Shown here piece by piece: positions 7,911-16,762 of a stretch of DNA of 64,000 nt. The DNA is from Metabacillus malikii. GTDB taxonomy: Bacteria; Bacillota; Bacilli; Bacillales; Bacillaceae. The notes below the pieces were generated by a model. That model saw only the letters and a list, made by a program, of their open reading frames with translations, did no database searches and was not told the origin of the DNA. Within the stretch, counting starts at the first letter, position 1. Each line of letters starts with the position of its first letter. The stretch lies in the NCBI RefSeq assembly GCF_030813355.1, contig NZ_JAUSUD010000020.1:32255-96254 (forward strand), read 5' to 3'. The translations under genes were made by a program, and so were the position numbers.

Positions 7911-8103
7911 TACTTTCATCCTCCTTTTTTTCTTTTAGTCTTAACCTAAGTAAAGCTAATAATAGAACAGCTAACGAAATACCATAAATAACAAAAAGAA
8001 TTAATGCTGTTTGCAAATGTATAAACAAAAAGATAATACCGATAATCTGCGTAAAGACGGCTATAATCATACTAATGTATTTTACTTTTTCCACCTCTAA
8101 CAT
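7891..8103 (-). CDS. Small two-helix membrane protein (about 70 aa)
   Basis: Two hydrophobic stretches, YISMIIAVFTQIIGIIFLFI and the stretch from TALILFVIYG to LALLRL, followed by a charged tail ending DESNDYRDY. The frame is open from 8175, but the ATG at 8103 follows ggaagg and looks likelier; the start is uncertain. It overlaps the UPF0145 gene by 20 bases. Function unknown. Confidence 0.55.
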   Translation of the reverse strand: MLEVEKVKYISMIIAVFTQIIGIIFLFIHLQTALILFVIYGISLAVLLLALLRLRLKEKKEDESNDYRDY

Positions 8104-8175
8104 CCTTCCACATTCTATATTACAACTATAGCTTTTTTTCATATGAAACAGAATCTTTTTTATTGTTGTTTTCAT

Positions 8176-8478
8176 ATAAATAGTTGCGATTTACGAAGAA
8201 TCATTAATGGTCTAAAACTCGAGGCAATTAAGAGCTAGGAGGCTGGAATTTATATGCGTAAATCAGCATTTGTATGGGAACGATGGTAGAACATTAAGTT
8301 AGATGAGGTGGTCTCGATTCATTGCAGTGATATTTCTTACGATTCAACCTATCCATGAAACCCAATACTCCGCATCTCTCTTACAAGTTTTGTACTGTTC
8401 TGTATTTTTCTTCAAATTATTTAAAAAAATACAAATTATGCCGATATATATATTATCTGTTTATAAAGGAGTTATATT
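8176..8478. other. Intergenic region before hemAT
   Basis: 303 bases between divergent genes. One ORF of 11 codons (ATG 8254, MRKSAFVWERW) follows an aggagg site at 8237 with long spacing; it may be a leader peptide or chance. The tract around 8440-8460 (atatatattatctgtttataaaggag) is AT-rich and holds the hemAT ribosome site. No clear operator. Confidence 0.4.
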
Positions 8479-9783
8479 ATGGGTTTTTTTAATTTCAATC
8501 GAAAAAAAGAGCTAGAACTAAGTGCTGGTACATTTGAAACAACAACTACTAGAGTTGACTTATCAATACAGAATCCTTCTCTAATAAGACAAATAGAAAT
8601 GATTCATTTTACAGAAAATGATTTGTATCGAATCAATCGCCTAAAACCTTATATTGAAGATAATATTGACGATATCGTTGATGCCTTTTATCAGTCCTTT
8701 GAGTCTGAAAAGGCACTTATCTCAATCATAAACAAACATAGTTCTGTTGAAAAATTAAAACAAACATTGCAAAAACATATTATTTCAATGTTCTCAGGTC
8801 AATTTACGGAAGTCGATGTTGCACGTATTCAAAAGATTGCGTATATCCATGTGAAAATAGGCTTGGAGGCAAAGTGGTATATGGCAGCCTTTCAGCCATT
8901 ACTAGCAAAAGTACTCGAAACAATTGAACCTTATATTGAATCGAAGCTAGAGCTTCTCGAAACAATTCAAAGCTGTACAAAAATAATCAGTCTTGAACAG
9001 CAAATCGTTCTTGAAGCATACGATAAAGAATATGATGCAGTCCGTAGTAAAAATGAGGCTGAGAAGGAAGCGATTAGACAGGAAGTAACGAAACTTGCGA
9101 GTATATTAGCAAATGCAAGTGAGGATACGAATGCCTCGATACAAGAAGTGCTAGGAAAATCTAGAGAGATTGCTCACAACGCAATCAATAATCTTGAAGT
9201 TGCTTCGACAGCTGAAGACCAAGCCTTAAAAGGAAAAACTGACTTAGCAAACCAAAACGAGTTAATGCTAACGATTGAAACACATACTGAAGCAGTGTTA
9301 AAACAAATGACTCAACTAGAACATACATCTGAACAAATTAACCATGTCGTATCCATTGTTACTTCAATTGCTGAGCAAACGAATTTACTTGCTTTAAATG
9401 CAGCAATTGAATCGGCTCGTGCTGGGGAATATGGAAAAGGGTTTGCTGTTGTAGCAAATGAAGTTAGGAAGCTGGCAGAGGAAACAAAAAAATCTGTACA
9501 AGGTGTTTCGGGTTTAATTACGAATATCCATGCACAAATTGATCATATTTCAAAAGCTATTAATCAAGTTGCTGATTTATCTACAAAAGGCACAACTGAA
9601 ATGGAAAGTATGACTACCTTTTTTGACTCCATTTTAAACATCGTGAACAGTAATAAACAGCAAAGTGAGCAATCAAAAATTGACTTGGCAAATTTTTCAG
9701 ATATTATCGATGTTGTATCAAAATCAATTAATCAAATTGCTGAAACATCTGAAGGTTTAAAGGATTTAGCTGAAAATATTTGA
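8479..9783 (+). CDS. hemAT: Heme-based aerotactic transducer HemAT
   Basis: 434 residues, the length of B. subtilis HemAT. N-terminal globin-coupled sensor domain (about 35-190): Tyr71 in DAFYQSF and the proximal His124 in [15 protein letters not shown] correspond to Tyr70 and His123 of HemAT-Bs. A coiled linker leads to an MCP signalling tip with the near-universal [19 protein letters not shown] and [16 protein letters not shown]. No membrane segment, so it is a soluble O2 sensor feeding CheA/CheW. RBS aaaggag 7 bases before ATG. A terminator follows, so it is monocistronic. Confidence 0.94.
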   Translation: MGFFNFNRKKELELSAGTFETTTTRVDLSIQNPSLIRQIEMIHFTENDLYRINRLKPYIEDNIDDIVDAFYQSFESEKALISIINKHSSVEKLKQTLQKHIISMFSGQFTEVDVARIQKIAYIHVKIGLEAKWYMAAFQPLLAKVLETIEPYIESKLELLETIQSCTKIISLEQQIVLEAYDKEYDAVRSKNEAEKEAIRQEVTKLASILANASEDTNASIQEVLGKSREIAHNAINNLEVASTAEDQALKGKTDLANQNELMLTIETHTEAVLKQMTQLEHTSEQINHVVSIVTSIAEQTNLLALNAAIESARAGEYGKGFAVVANEVRKLAEETKKSVQGVSGLITNIHAQIDHISKAINQVADLSTKGTTEMESMTTFFDSILNIVNSNKQQSEQSKIDLANFSDIIDVVSKSINQIAETSEGLKDLAENI

Positions 9784-9788
9784 TAGAA

Positions 9789-9828
9789 AGGTAAGCCTCA
9801 TTTTAATATCAATGAGGCTCACCTTTAT
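9789..9828 (+). terminator. Terminator of hemAT
   Basis: Stem aggtaagcctcat / atgaggctcacct followed by ttatatttt. Confidence 0.8.
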
Positions 9829-10045
9829 ATTTTCGAAAGTTTATCATGATTGAATATTTCAAAATATAATAACCCAGTATTGAACAACTATAAGGATTTG
9901 GAATTCCTTACTTTTATCTACATGACATCCCCCCTTTTTTCCACTGATTATTCTGTAATTAAGAGGAGTTTTCAATACAGATAACCAAAACATTATACAA
10001 TTATAATTATTCTTATCCTCCTCTTTGAATGTTTCCTTTAAACAA

Positions 10046-10073
10046 TTGACTTCCATTACTAGATTGATATAAT
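10046..10073 (+). promoter_or_regulatory. sigma-A promoter of nhaC
   Basis: TTGACT (10046-10051), 16-base spacer, TATAAT (10068-10073). Start expected about 60 bases before the ATG. Confidence 0.7.
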
Positions 10074-10138
10074 ACTTTTATGCATAAAAGCGTTTAAGTT
10101 ATAAAGTTACGTATTATATCTTCTTTAAGGAGTAAAAA

Positions 10139-11506
10139 ATGAATAATTCACAAAAACAGTTTCAATTTATAGATAGTTTACTGATTATAGCTATTATTTT
10201 AGCTGTTATCTTTAGCAGTCTCTTTCTTTTACATACTGAACCACATATTGCCCTATTAACATGTATTGTATTCGTAACAGTTATCGGTTTAATAAAGGGA
10301 TACAAATGGGGTGAGCTTGAAAAAGGAATAATAAAGGGAATTCAAAGTGGTGTGCAGCCGATAATTATTTTAGCTCTTATCGGTATCTTAATTGGAGCAT
10401 GGATGAGCAGTGGAACAATTCCTACTGTTATCGTCTATGCATTAAAGGTAATTAATCCTAGCTATCTCCTCTTAACAACATTATTCTCATGTATGGTCAT
10501 ATCCAGTTTAGTCGGCAGTTCTTTTACAACAGTTAGTACAGTTGGTGTTGCATTAATGGGAGCAGGAATTGCAGTTGGATTACCAGTAGAGTGGGTTGCA
10601 GGTGCAATCATATCAGGAGCTTGCTTTGGTGATAAAATGTCGCCAATGTCAGATACTACAAATTTCGCTTCAGGAGTAGGTTCAGTTGAATTGTTTACAC
10701 ATATCCGCCATATGGCAAAGACAACGATACCTTCCATCGCCATTACAGCAATCATTTTTTTCGTGCTAGGCAAAACGGAAACGATTGAAACGGCTTCATT
10801 TACAAATATCTCTAATATGATTAACGTAATAGAAAATCTTTTTGACACGAGCTTATTAACTTTATTATCACCTATACTAGTCATCATTTTAGCAATGAAA
10901 AGAGTTTCTGTTATTCCCTCTTTAGTAATCGGAATTATTACAGCAGGTATTACTGCATGGTTCACCCAAGGTGTCCCGTTGAATCAGTTTCTAGCTGTCT
11001 TACAGAACGGCACAACGTATGCAATCGACAATAATCAAATCATGACGATGTTAAACAGGGGTGGCCTGCAATCAATGATGTGGTCAATCTCCCTCATTCT
11101 TATTGCCTTTGCATTTGGTGGATTACTCGATGTATTAAAAATCATTCCTATAATATTAAATGGTCTGATTAGTCGCGTTAAAACAAAGGGACACCTTATT
11201 TTATCTACAGCAGCATCCTCTTTTGGCGTAAATTTACTTACAGGTGAACAGTATTTATCAATATTAATTCCAGGGCAATCGTTTAGAGGTTTATATGATC
11301 AAATGAATATTAAAAGAAAGTACTTATCTCGTACACTTGAAGATGCTGGAACATTAATGAATCCATTAATTCCGTGGGCCGTTAGTGGCGCCTTTTTTGC
11401 ACAAACGTTAGAAGTTAGTGTAATTAATTATTTACCTTTTGCATTCTTTTTATATTTATCTCCTCTATTTACGATTATTTATGGTTTTGCAATAAGAAAA
11501 GCGTAA
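10139..11506 (+). CDS. nhaC: NhaC-type Na+/H+ antiporter
   Basis: 455 residues with about eleven membrane helices. Family landmarks: GLIKGYKWGELEKGIIKGI, LIGILIGAWMSSGTIP, VGSSFTTVSTVGVALMG, SGACFGDKMSPMSDTTN and TLEDAGTLMNPLIPWAVSG. NhaC exports Na+ in exchange for protons, important for pH and salt tolerance in alkaliphilic bacilli. RBS aaggag 6 bases before ATG. The last codons and stop (aagcgtaagcgc) coincide with the start of an interspersed repeat, so the very C-terminus may derive from that insertion. Confidence 0.93.
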   Translation: MNNSQKQFQFIDSLLIIAIILAVIFSSLFLLHTEPHIALLTCIVFVTVIGLIKGYKWGELEKGIIKGIQSGVQPIIILALIGILIGAWMSSGTIPTVIVYALKVINPSYLLLTTLFSCMVISSLVGSSFTTVSTVGVALMGAGIAVGLPVEWVAGAIISGACFGDKMSPMSDTTNFASGVGSVELFTHIRHMAKTTIPSIAITAIIFFVLGKTETIETASFTNISNMINVIENLFDTSLLTLLSPILVIILAMKRVSVIPSLVIGIITAGITAWFTQGVPLNQFLAVLQNGTTYAIDNNQIMTMLNRGGLQSMMWSISLILIAFAFGGLLDVLKIIPIILNGLISRVKTKGHLILSTAASSFGVNLLTGEQYLSILIPGQSFRGLYDQMNIKRKYLSRTLEDAGTLMNPLIPWAVSGAFFAQTLEVSVINYLPFAFFLYLSPLFTIIYGFAIRKA

Positions 11507-11622
11507 GCGCATCGAACAGCCCCAAAAAGGATAAGTCTTAAATGAAGAGAAGATGTTTTTTGTCTTCATTTCATTTGCGGCTTTTACCTTTCGGGGCTAA
11601 GTGCTGTTGCTAGACACTAAAA
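11498..11622 (+). repeat. GCGC...GCTAGAC palindromic repeat, copy 1
   Basis: Begins in the nhaC stop region (gcgtaagcgc) and ends at gctgttgctagacac. Internal hairpin tgaag...cttca with a T6 loop; outer pairing agcccc / ggggct. A second, diverged copy follows nrdB (16455-16590). As I recall, related elements sit at the 3' ends of genes in many bacilli. Confidence 0.7.
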
Positions 11623-12081
11623 AAGGAACAAATTTTATACTGACAAATTAGTAATCAGCTTTTTCTATAAATTTCGACAAATCCAAACTATTTGTTGATT
11701 AATTTATCTATCTCCTATATGATTGATAATAGAACACTCAAATCTATATATTGATAGATTTGAGTGTTAAACAACTATATATTGTATCTTTTGCGAATAA
11801 TTGGTGCATTTTTGCTTAAAAGGGAATCTGGTGAAAATCCAGAGCTGTCCCCGCAACTGTAATTGTGACGAACCTGAGGAATCCACTGTACTCATTGTAT
11901 GGGAAGGACTCAATGTAGGATGATCAAGAGCCAGGAGACCTGCCTATTATTTGCTAAAGTTTCAATTTCTCCGGGGAATGAGAAGAGGAAACGATAGTTT
12001 GGTTTTCAGGTCAATCTCCTGTTTTCTTATCTGTCGTTTGTTCATTTATTCCCCGAACAGATAATAGATGGAGGGAAAACA
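11507..12081. other. Region between nhaC and the reductase: repeat, palindrome, riboswitch
   Basis: 575 bases. After the repeat, a perfect 15-bp inverted repeat stands at 11733-11768 (arms aacactcaaatctat), without a T-tract. The cobalamin riboswitch begins at 11793, and its expression platform runs to the start codon. Confidence 0.7.
11793..11954 (+). ncRNA. Cobalamin riboswitch
   Basis: Conserved cobalamin-aptamer blocks in order: ggtgc, aaaagggaa, ctggtgaaaatccagagctg, the near-invariant tccccgcaactgta, ccactg, tgggaagg and agagccaggagacctgcc. P1 is formed by gcgaataattgg / cctattatttgc. The B12 box (gccaggagacctgcc) is textbook. Downstream, cggggaat at about 11972 can pair with attccccg near 12050, just before the nrdA ribosome site, giving a plausible platform. 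Adenosylcobalamin binding would switch off the reductase genes. Confidence 0.93.
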
Positions 12082-14370
12082 ATGTCAATCACATTAAGTA
12101 AGCCATATATTTTAGATGAAAAGAATATACAAACCCCATTTGATGAAACGAGATTAACCTCATATATAAAAAATATTCATAAACACTTTCCGAATCTAGT
12201 AATCGACGATTATGTTGAACGAATCTTAAACATAATTAAGCAAAGAGAATCATTTACGAAAGAGCAAATTACAAACATCCTTATTTTGGAAGGCTTATCC
12301 CGTATAGACGAAAATGAACCGGATTGGACCTTTTTTTGTGCACAAATATACTTACAAAAGTTATACAAAGAGGCTGCTAATAATCGAGGATTTGATAAGA
12401 AGGTAAAGTATGGAAGCTTTTACGATCTTATTCATTCATTGGTAAACAAAGGGCTATACGATAAAAAATTAATTGAAAGCTATACGAAAGAAGAAATAGA
12501 AAAAATCGGTTCATTCTTACAGGCTGACCGTGATTTACTCTTTACATATATCGGATTGCGAACGTTAGCAGACCGTTATCTCACACGTGACTTTTCAAAA
12601 AATTTATATGAACTACCGCAAGAAAGATTTTTAATTATTGCGATGACCCTCATGGAAAAGGAACAAAAGGAAAAGCGACTTACACACATTCAACAAGCTT
12701 ACTGGGCTATGAGTAACCTATATATGACTGTCGCTACTCCTACTCTATCAAATGCTGGTAAACCGATCGGACAATTATCTAGTTGCTTTATTGATACGAT
12801 TGATGATAGTCTCCAAGGAATATTTGATAGTAACACTGACATTGCTAATTTATCCAAATCTGGTGGCGGTATCGGGGCTTACTTAGGAAAGGTTAGAAGT
12901 CGTGGCAGTGATATTAAAGGCTTTAAAGGAGTTTCCTCAGGTGTTATCCCTTGGATGAAGCAGCTTAATAATACAGCTGTAAGCGTTGACCAGCTTGGTC
13001 AGCGTAAGGGCGCAATTGCTGTTTACTTAGATGTCTGGCATAAAGATATATTTTCTTTCCTCGATGCGAAGCTAAACAATGGCGATGAACGGTTGCGTAC
13101 ACACGATTTATTTACAGGTGTTTGTATTCCCGATGTGTTTATGGAACAAGTCGAAAACCGTGGTGATTGGTATTTATTCGACCCACATGAAGTACGACAA
13201 GTAATGGGTTACAGCCTTGAAGATTTCTTTGACGAAGAAAAAGGCAATGGAAGCTTCCGGGAAAAGTATTGGCAATGCGTCCGTAATGAGCAGTTATCAA
13301 AGGAAAAAGTACCTGCTATCGAAATTATGAAACGGATAATGATTAGCCAATTAGAGGCTGGTACACCATACATGTTTTATCGTGATGAAGTAAATAGACA
13401 AAATGCTAACTCTCATCAAGGAATGATTTACTGTAGTAACCTTTGTACAGAAATTACACAAAATCAAAGTCCAACAGTTGTTGAAGAACAATACACTGAA
13501 GACGGAAAAATCATTACTGTTAAAACACCTGGAGATTTTGTCGTATGTAACCTCTCCTCTATTAATCTTGCAAAAGCAGTAACTGAGGATGTTCTCGAGG
13601 CATTAATACCAATACAAGTCCGCATGCTTGATAATGTCATTGATTTAAACACGATTCCTGTACTTCAAGCAAAATTAACAAATCAAAAGTACCGGGCAAT
13701 CGGTTTAGGTACGTTTGGCTGGCATCATTTATTAGCCTTAAAACAATTAAAATGGGAAGATGATGAATCTGTAAACTACGCTGACAAATTATATGAAAAA
13801 ATTGCCTATTTAACTATTCAAGCTAGTATGCACCTTGCAATCGAAAAAGGCTCATACCCTGTGTTCGAAGGGTCTGATTGGCAAACCGGGTTATACTTCC
13901 AGAAAAAAGGTTACGAATCTGCAACAAGTACCTTAGATTGGGATGTACTGAAAGAACAAATACAGGCTTACGGTATTCGAAATGGTTATTTAATGGCCGT
14001 TGCACCTAATGCTTCAACTTCGATATTAGCTGGAAGTACAGCAAGCATTGACCCGATCTTCCAAAAAGTATATTCAGAGGAAAAGAAAGATTATAAAATT
14101 CCTGTCACTGTCCCTGATTTAAGTCCAACAACAACTTGGTATTATAAATCAGCTTATTTCATCGACCAACGTTGGAGCATAAAGCAAAATGCTGCACGTC
14201 AACGTCATATTGACCAAGCAATATCTTTTAATCTATATGTTCAAAATACAATTAAAGCAAAGGAATTATTAGACTTACATTTAACTGCATGGAATGAAGG
14301 GCTAAAGACAACTTATTATATACGTTCAACCTCTAGCACGATTGAAGAATGTGATTCTTGCGCTAGCTAA
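12082..14370 (+). CDS. nrdA: Class I ribonucleotide reductase, large (alpha) subunit
   Basis: 762 residues. The first 100 residues resemble an ATP-cone, which would allow dATP feedback inhibition. Catalytic features: Cys235 in LSSCFIDT and its partner Cys489 in VVCNLSS; the active-site trio Asn453, Cys455 and Glu457 in CSNLCTEI; the YY pair and the C-terminal CDSC (Cys757, Cys760) that shuttles electrons from thioredoxin. It reduces ribonucleotides to deoxyribonucleotides with the beta subunit at 15404. It is not the usual Bacillus NrdE, being longer and lacking NrdI alongside. Control by the cobalamin riboswitch implies a B12-dependent class II enzyme elsewhere in the genome. RBS atggaggg before ATG. 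Confidence 0.9.
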   Translation: MSITLSKPYILDEKNIQTPFDETRLTSYIKNIHKHFPNLVIDDYVERILNIIKQRESFTKEQITNILILEGLSRIDENEPDWTFFCAQIYLQKLYKEAANNRGFDKKVKYGSFYDLIHSLVNKGLYDKKLIESYTKEEIEKIGSFLQADRDLLFTYIGLRTLADRYLTRDFSKNLYELPQERFLIIAMTLMEKEQKEKRLTHIQQAYWAMSNLYMTVATPTLSNAGKPIGQLSSCFIDTIDDSLQGIFDSNTDIANLSKSGGGIGAYLGKVRSRGSDIKGFKGVSSGVIPWMKQLNNTAVSVDQLGQRKGAIAVYLDVWHKDIFSFLDAKLNNGDERLRTHDLFTGVCIPDVFMEQVENRGDWYLFDPHEVRQVMGYSLEDFFDEEKGNGSFREKYWQCVRNEQLSKEKVPAIEIMKRIMISQLEAGTPYMFYRDEVNRQNANSHQGMIYCSNLCTEITQNQSPTVVEEQYTEDGKIITVKTPGDFVVCNLSSINLAKAVTEDVLEALIPIQVRMLDNVIDLNTIPVLQAKLTNQKYRAIGLGTFGWHHLLALKQLKWEDDESVNYADKLYEKIAYLTIQASMHLAIEKGSYPVFEGSDWQTGLYFQKKGYESATSTLDWDVLKEQIQAYGIRNGYLMAVAPNASTSILAGSTASIDPIFQKVYSEEKKDYKIPVTVPDLSPTTTWYYKSAYFIDQRWSIKQNAARQRHIDQAISFNLYVQNTIKAKELLDLHLTAWNEGLKTTYYIRSTSSTIEECDSCAS

Positions 14371-14599
14371 TTCTAAGCATATTTAGGTTGCTTAAGTTAC
14401 AAAATTTTACGAGATTAGGGGCCAATTGAGTGTGGCTAGATATATGAACTAAAAGACCTCTCCAAACCAAACTCTAACAGATTTTGGAGAATATTAGGCC
14501 TATGAAAAGAGCTTTATACATTGAGGCTGGGACATACCAAAAAAACCATAGTTAAATACGAACATTGTTTTTAGGGGTTCAATGTTCAAATTTTGTAAA

Positions 14600-14655
14600 G
14601 GTTGATTGGAGCTGAAGAGACTCCTGCGGGATGCGTGGGAAGCCACTGAAAAAGT
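14600..14655 (+). repeat. Palindromic repeat, truncated copy 3
   Basis: Matches the left end of the family (gttgattggagctgaagaga then the ctcctgcgggatgcgtggga block) and then breaks off at ccactgaaaaagt. The reverse complement of that break sequence starts the long copy at 14898. Confidence 0.75.
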
Positions 14656-14724
14656 ATACTGATTTCAGATAAGTATCTAGTTTTAAGCAATTTATTGTAC
14701 ATTTAATGTGCTTATCCTACGTAA

Positions 14725-14853
14725 AGTTTGGTTGGAGCGGAAGTGCGAGACTCCTGCGGGATGCGTGGGAGAGCTGAGACCCCGCAGGCGTTTACGCTGA
14801 GGAGGCTCAGCACCCACCCCGCGGAAAGCGAGTACTGCAGCGGAAACCAAACT
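14725..14853 (+). repeat. Palindromic repeat, short form (copy 4)
   Basis: Terminal arms agtttggtt / aaccaaact and inner pair gctgag / ctcagc. Compared with copy 1 (4609-4742) both pairs have changed sequence but stay complementary, while the unpaired blocks are identical. Confidence 0.85.
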
Positions 14854-14909
14854 GAACGTCAACTCTGTAAGATATATTCTATTTTTCTATAAACAAGACT
14901 TTTTCAGTG

Positions 14910-15178
14910 GTCTCATGCGTGGGAGAGGTGAGACTCATGCAGGAGTTTACTCCGAGGAGTACGAAAAGCGTAGGCGGCTTGCCCATCGACGTACAAACTG
15001 GAGGGGCATCGACTGAGATAAAGGAATCACGATGAGCCGAATGGAGAATCGATGATGACTTATCGTAGGGAGATGACCTGAAGTTTGATAGCGGGTAGCC
15101 GTCGGAGCTAGACAGGCTCATCACCCACCCCGCGGAAAGCGAGTACTGCAGTGGAAATCACCCAGAACATCAACCCTG
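14910..15178 (+). repeat. Palindromic repeat, long form (copy 5)
   Basis: Same ends as copy 4 with about 130 extra central bases shared with copy 2 (6589-6834) in opposite orientation. The inner pair here is ggtgag / ctcatc, partly mismatched. Confidence 0.8.
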
Positions 15179-15403
15179 TAAAAACAACACGAAGGTTGTA
15201 TTGATATCTCATCTAATAGTTCGTATTATTCTTGTCTTTAAAACCTTTTGTCTCATCCTCTCATTTCTTAAAAATTGTGGCTGTTCGGTGCGGAAATCAA
15301 CCCTGAACAACAACTCATTAAAGAGCAACAATGCTTACGGAAACAGCCTTACTAAAACAACTTATTATAAACTCAATAATATATAAAAAGGGTGTAATGA
15401 TTC

Positions 15404-16450
15404 ATGTCTGAAATATTATTATCGAAACGAAAAATGATGGATGCGAGTGCTCCAAATCGGTCTACTTCAATTATTAACGGCGAAAGTTCAAATGTCTTAA
15501 ACTGGGATGATGTTGCATACTCATGGGCATACCCAAAATATAAAAAAATGCTCGCTAATTTTTGGACACCGTTTGAAATTAACATGGCACAAGATGCGAA
15601 GCAATACCCATCCTTAACTAACGATGAAAAAGATGCCTTCCTAAAAATAATCGGTTTGCTTGCATTACTTGATAGCATTCAAACTGATTATGCAGGTAAA
15701 GTTGCTGATTATTTAACTGACTCGAGTATGAATGCGTTAATGATTATTCTTGCACAACAAGAAGTCATTCATAATCACTCCTATTCCTATGTACTCTCAA
15801 GCCTTGTCCCAAAACAGGTGCAGGATGAAGTATTTGAATATTGGCGTAGTGAGCCGACTTTAAGGAAACGCAATGAGTTTGTCACGAACGGCTACCAAGA
15901 CTTTGCCGAACATCCAACGGTTGAAAATTTACTGAAATCAATTGTTTATGATGTCATTCTTGAAGGATTATTTTTCTATTCAGGGTTTGCCTTCTTCTAT
16001 AATTTAGCTAGAAATCAGAAAATGGTTGCAACGAGTACGATGATTAATTATATAAACCGTGATGAGCAAATTCATGTTGATTTATTTGTGAAAATTTTCA
16101 AAGAAGTATTACAGGAAAACCCTCAATATCAAACAGAGGAACTTGCTTCTTTCGTTAAAGAAACATTTATGAAAGCTGCAGAACTAGAAATTGAGTGGGG
16201 TCGCACAATTATCGGTAATAAAATCGATGGCATCAATTTTAAAGATGTAGAAGATTATATTAAATTTTATGCAAATGTTCGTTGTCATCAGCTCGGCTTT
16301 GAACGTCCTTATGAAGGATATCGTTCTAATCCACTGAAATGGATAAAAGCATATGAAGAAGTAGATTTAGGTAAATCCGATTTCTTCGAACAAAAATCAA
16401 GACAATATACAAAAGTTAACCATGTTGATAATGGGTTTGACGATTTATAA
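15404..16450 (+). CDS. nrdB: Class I ribonucleotide reductase, small (beta) subunit
   Basis: 348 residues. Metal ligands by comparison with E. coli R2: Asp90 (LLDSIQ), Glu120 and His123 (QEVIHNHSY), Glu187 (LEGLFFYSG), Glu221 and His224 (DEQIH). The radical tyrosine is conserved as Tyr127, so it is a tyrosyl-radical enzyme rather than a Tyr-less class Ic. It generates the radical used by the alpha subunit. RBS aaaggg 11 bases before the ATG. It lies 1 kb downstream of nrdA across inserted repeats, so it either shares the riboswitch-controlled transcript or has gained its own promoter. Confidence 0.93.
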   Translation: MSEILLSKRKMMDASAPNRSTSIINGESSNVLNWDDVAYSWAYPKYKKMLANFWTPFEINMAQDAKQYPSLTNDEKDAFLKIIGLLALLDSIQTDYAGKVADYLTDSSMNALMIILAQQEVIHNHSYSYVLSSLVPKQVQDEVFEYWRSEPTLRKRNEFVTNGYQDFAEHPTVENLLKSIVYDVILEGLFFYSGFAFFYNLARNQKMVATSTMINYINRDEQIHVDLFVKIFKEVLQENPQYQTEELASFVKETFMKAAELEIEWGRTIIGNKIDGINFKDVEDYIKFYANVRCHQLGFERPYEGYRSNPLKWIKAYEEVDLGKSDFFEQKSRQYTKVNHVDNGFDDL

Positions 16451-16454
16451 AAGA

Positions 16455-16590
16455 ACAAAAGCTCGGGGCGCCTTAATCAGCCTAGGGCAAATAAGACGCT
16501 AAAGAATAGAAGACGTTCTTGGTCTTCAATTCTTTAGTGGCTTATGACCTAGATGGACTAGGCGCTGGAGCTGGATGTTGAAGCACTTAT
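16455..16590 (+). repeat. GCGC...GGAGCT palindromic repeat, copy 2
   Basis: Follows nrdB by a few bases. Inner hairpin aagaat.gaagac / ggtcttc.attctt and outer cgcc / ggcg with cctag pairs; ends ggcgctggagctgga. Same architecture as the copy after nhaC but with different stem bases. Confidence 0.7.
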
Positions 16591-16629
16591 CCACAGTAGA
16601 AGAATTTTATAATTTCCTAAACCATGAGG

Positions 16630-16655
16630 AAAAGGCCTAGTTTGGTCTTTTTTTT
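16630..16655 (+). terminator. Terminator downstream of nrdB
   Basis: Stem aaaaggcc / ggtctttt (one G-U pair) with loop tagttt and a run of eight T. Confidence 0.65.
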
Positions 16656-16710
16656 ATGTTCTCTCCCTTTTTGGTATTATACTTGAGTAAATCTTTTCAT
16701 TTTATATGTA

Positions 16711-16741
16711 TTGACCTTAACGTTACGTAAACGTTTATGAT
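16711..16741 (+). promoter_or_regulatory. MerR-type promoter with 19-base spacer
   Basis: TTGACC (16711-16716), spacer of 19 bases, TATGAT (16736-16741). The long spacer contains the dyad aacgtt.acgta.aacgtt and is the hallmark of promoters that a MerR-family activator untwists. The regulator encoded just downstream is therefore probably autoregulated. Confidence 0.75.
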
Positions 16742-16762
16742 AAAGATGTCAGGAGGTTTTTC

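Larger units (their letters stand above)
9784..10138. other. Intergenic region hemAT-nhaC
   Basis: 355 bases. Holds the hemAT terminator and the nhaC promoter. The minus-strand ORF in between (9859-10056) has no RBS and no recognisable content. Confidence 0.6.
14371..15403. other. 1-kb repeat cluster between the nrdA and nrdB genes
   Basis: Contains, in order: a tcTCCAAA/TTTGGAGA hairpin (14459-14490), a truncated palindromic repeat (14600-14655), a short complete copy (14725-14853), a long copy (14910-15178) and an end fragment (about 15287-15317). A 13-bp inverted repeat, ccactgaaaaagt (14643-14655) and its complement (14898-14910), brackets the short copy, which suggests nested insertion. 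No protein gene; the short ORFs are not conserved between copies. Confidence 0.8.
16451..16762. other. Intergenic region nrdB to MerR-type regulator
   Basis: 312 bases holding the repeat at 16455-16590, a hairpin terminator at 16630-16655 and the regulator promoter. Confidence 0.6.

Noticed and set aside
8254..8289. 11-codon ORF MRKSAFVWERW before hemAT
   Set aside because: The aggagg is too far from the ATG for confidence and nothing links the peptide to hemAT control.
9859..10056. Minus-strand ORF of 65 codons before nhaC
   Set aside because: No ribosome site, no recognisable content, overlaps the nhaC promoter.
10462..10965. Long minus-strand ORF of 167 codons inside nhaC
   Set aside because: Mirror frame of a clear antiporter gene; composition follows from the opposite strand.
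14879..15124. Minus-strand ORF of 81 codons in the repeat cluster
   Set aside because: Entirely inside the long repeat; frame not conserved.
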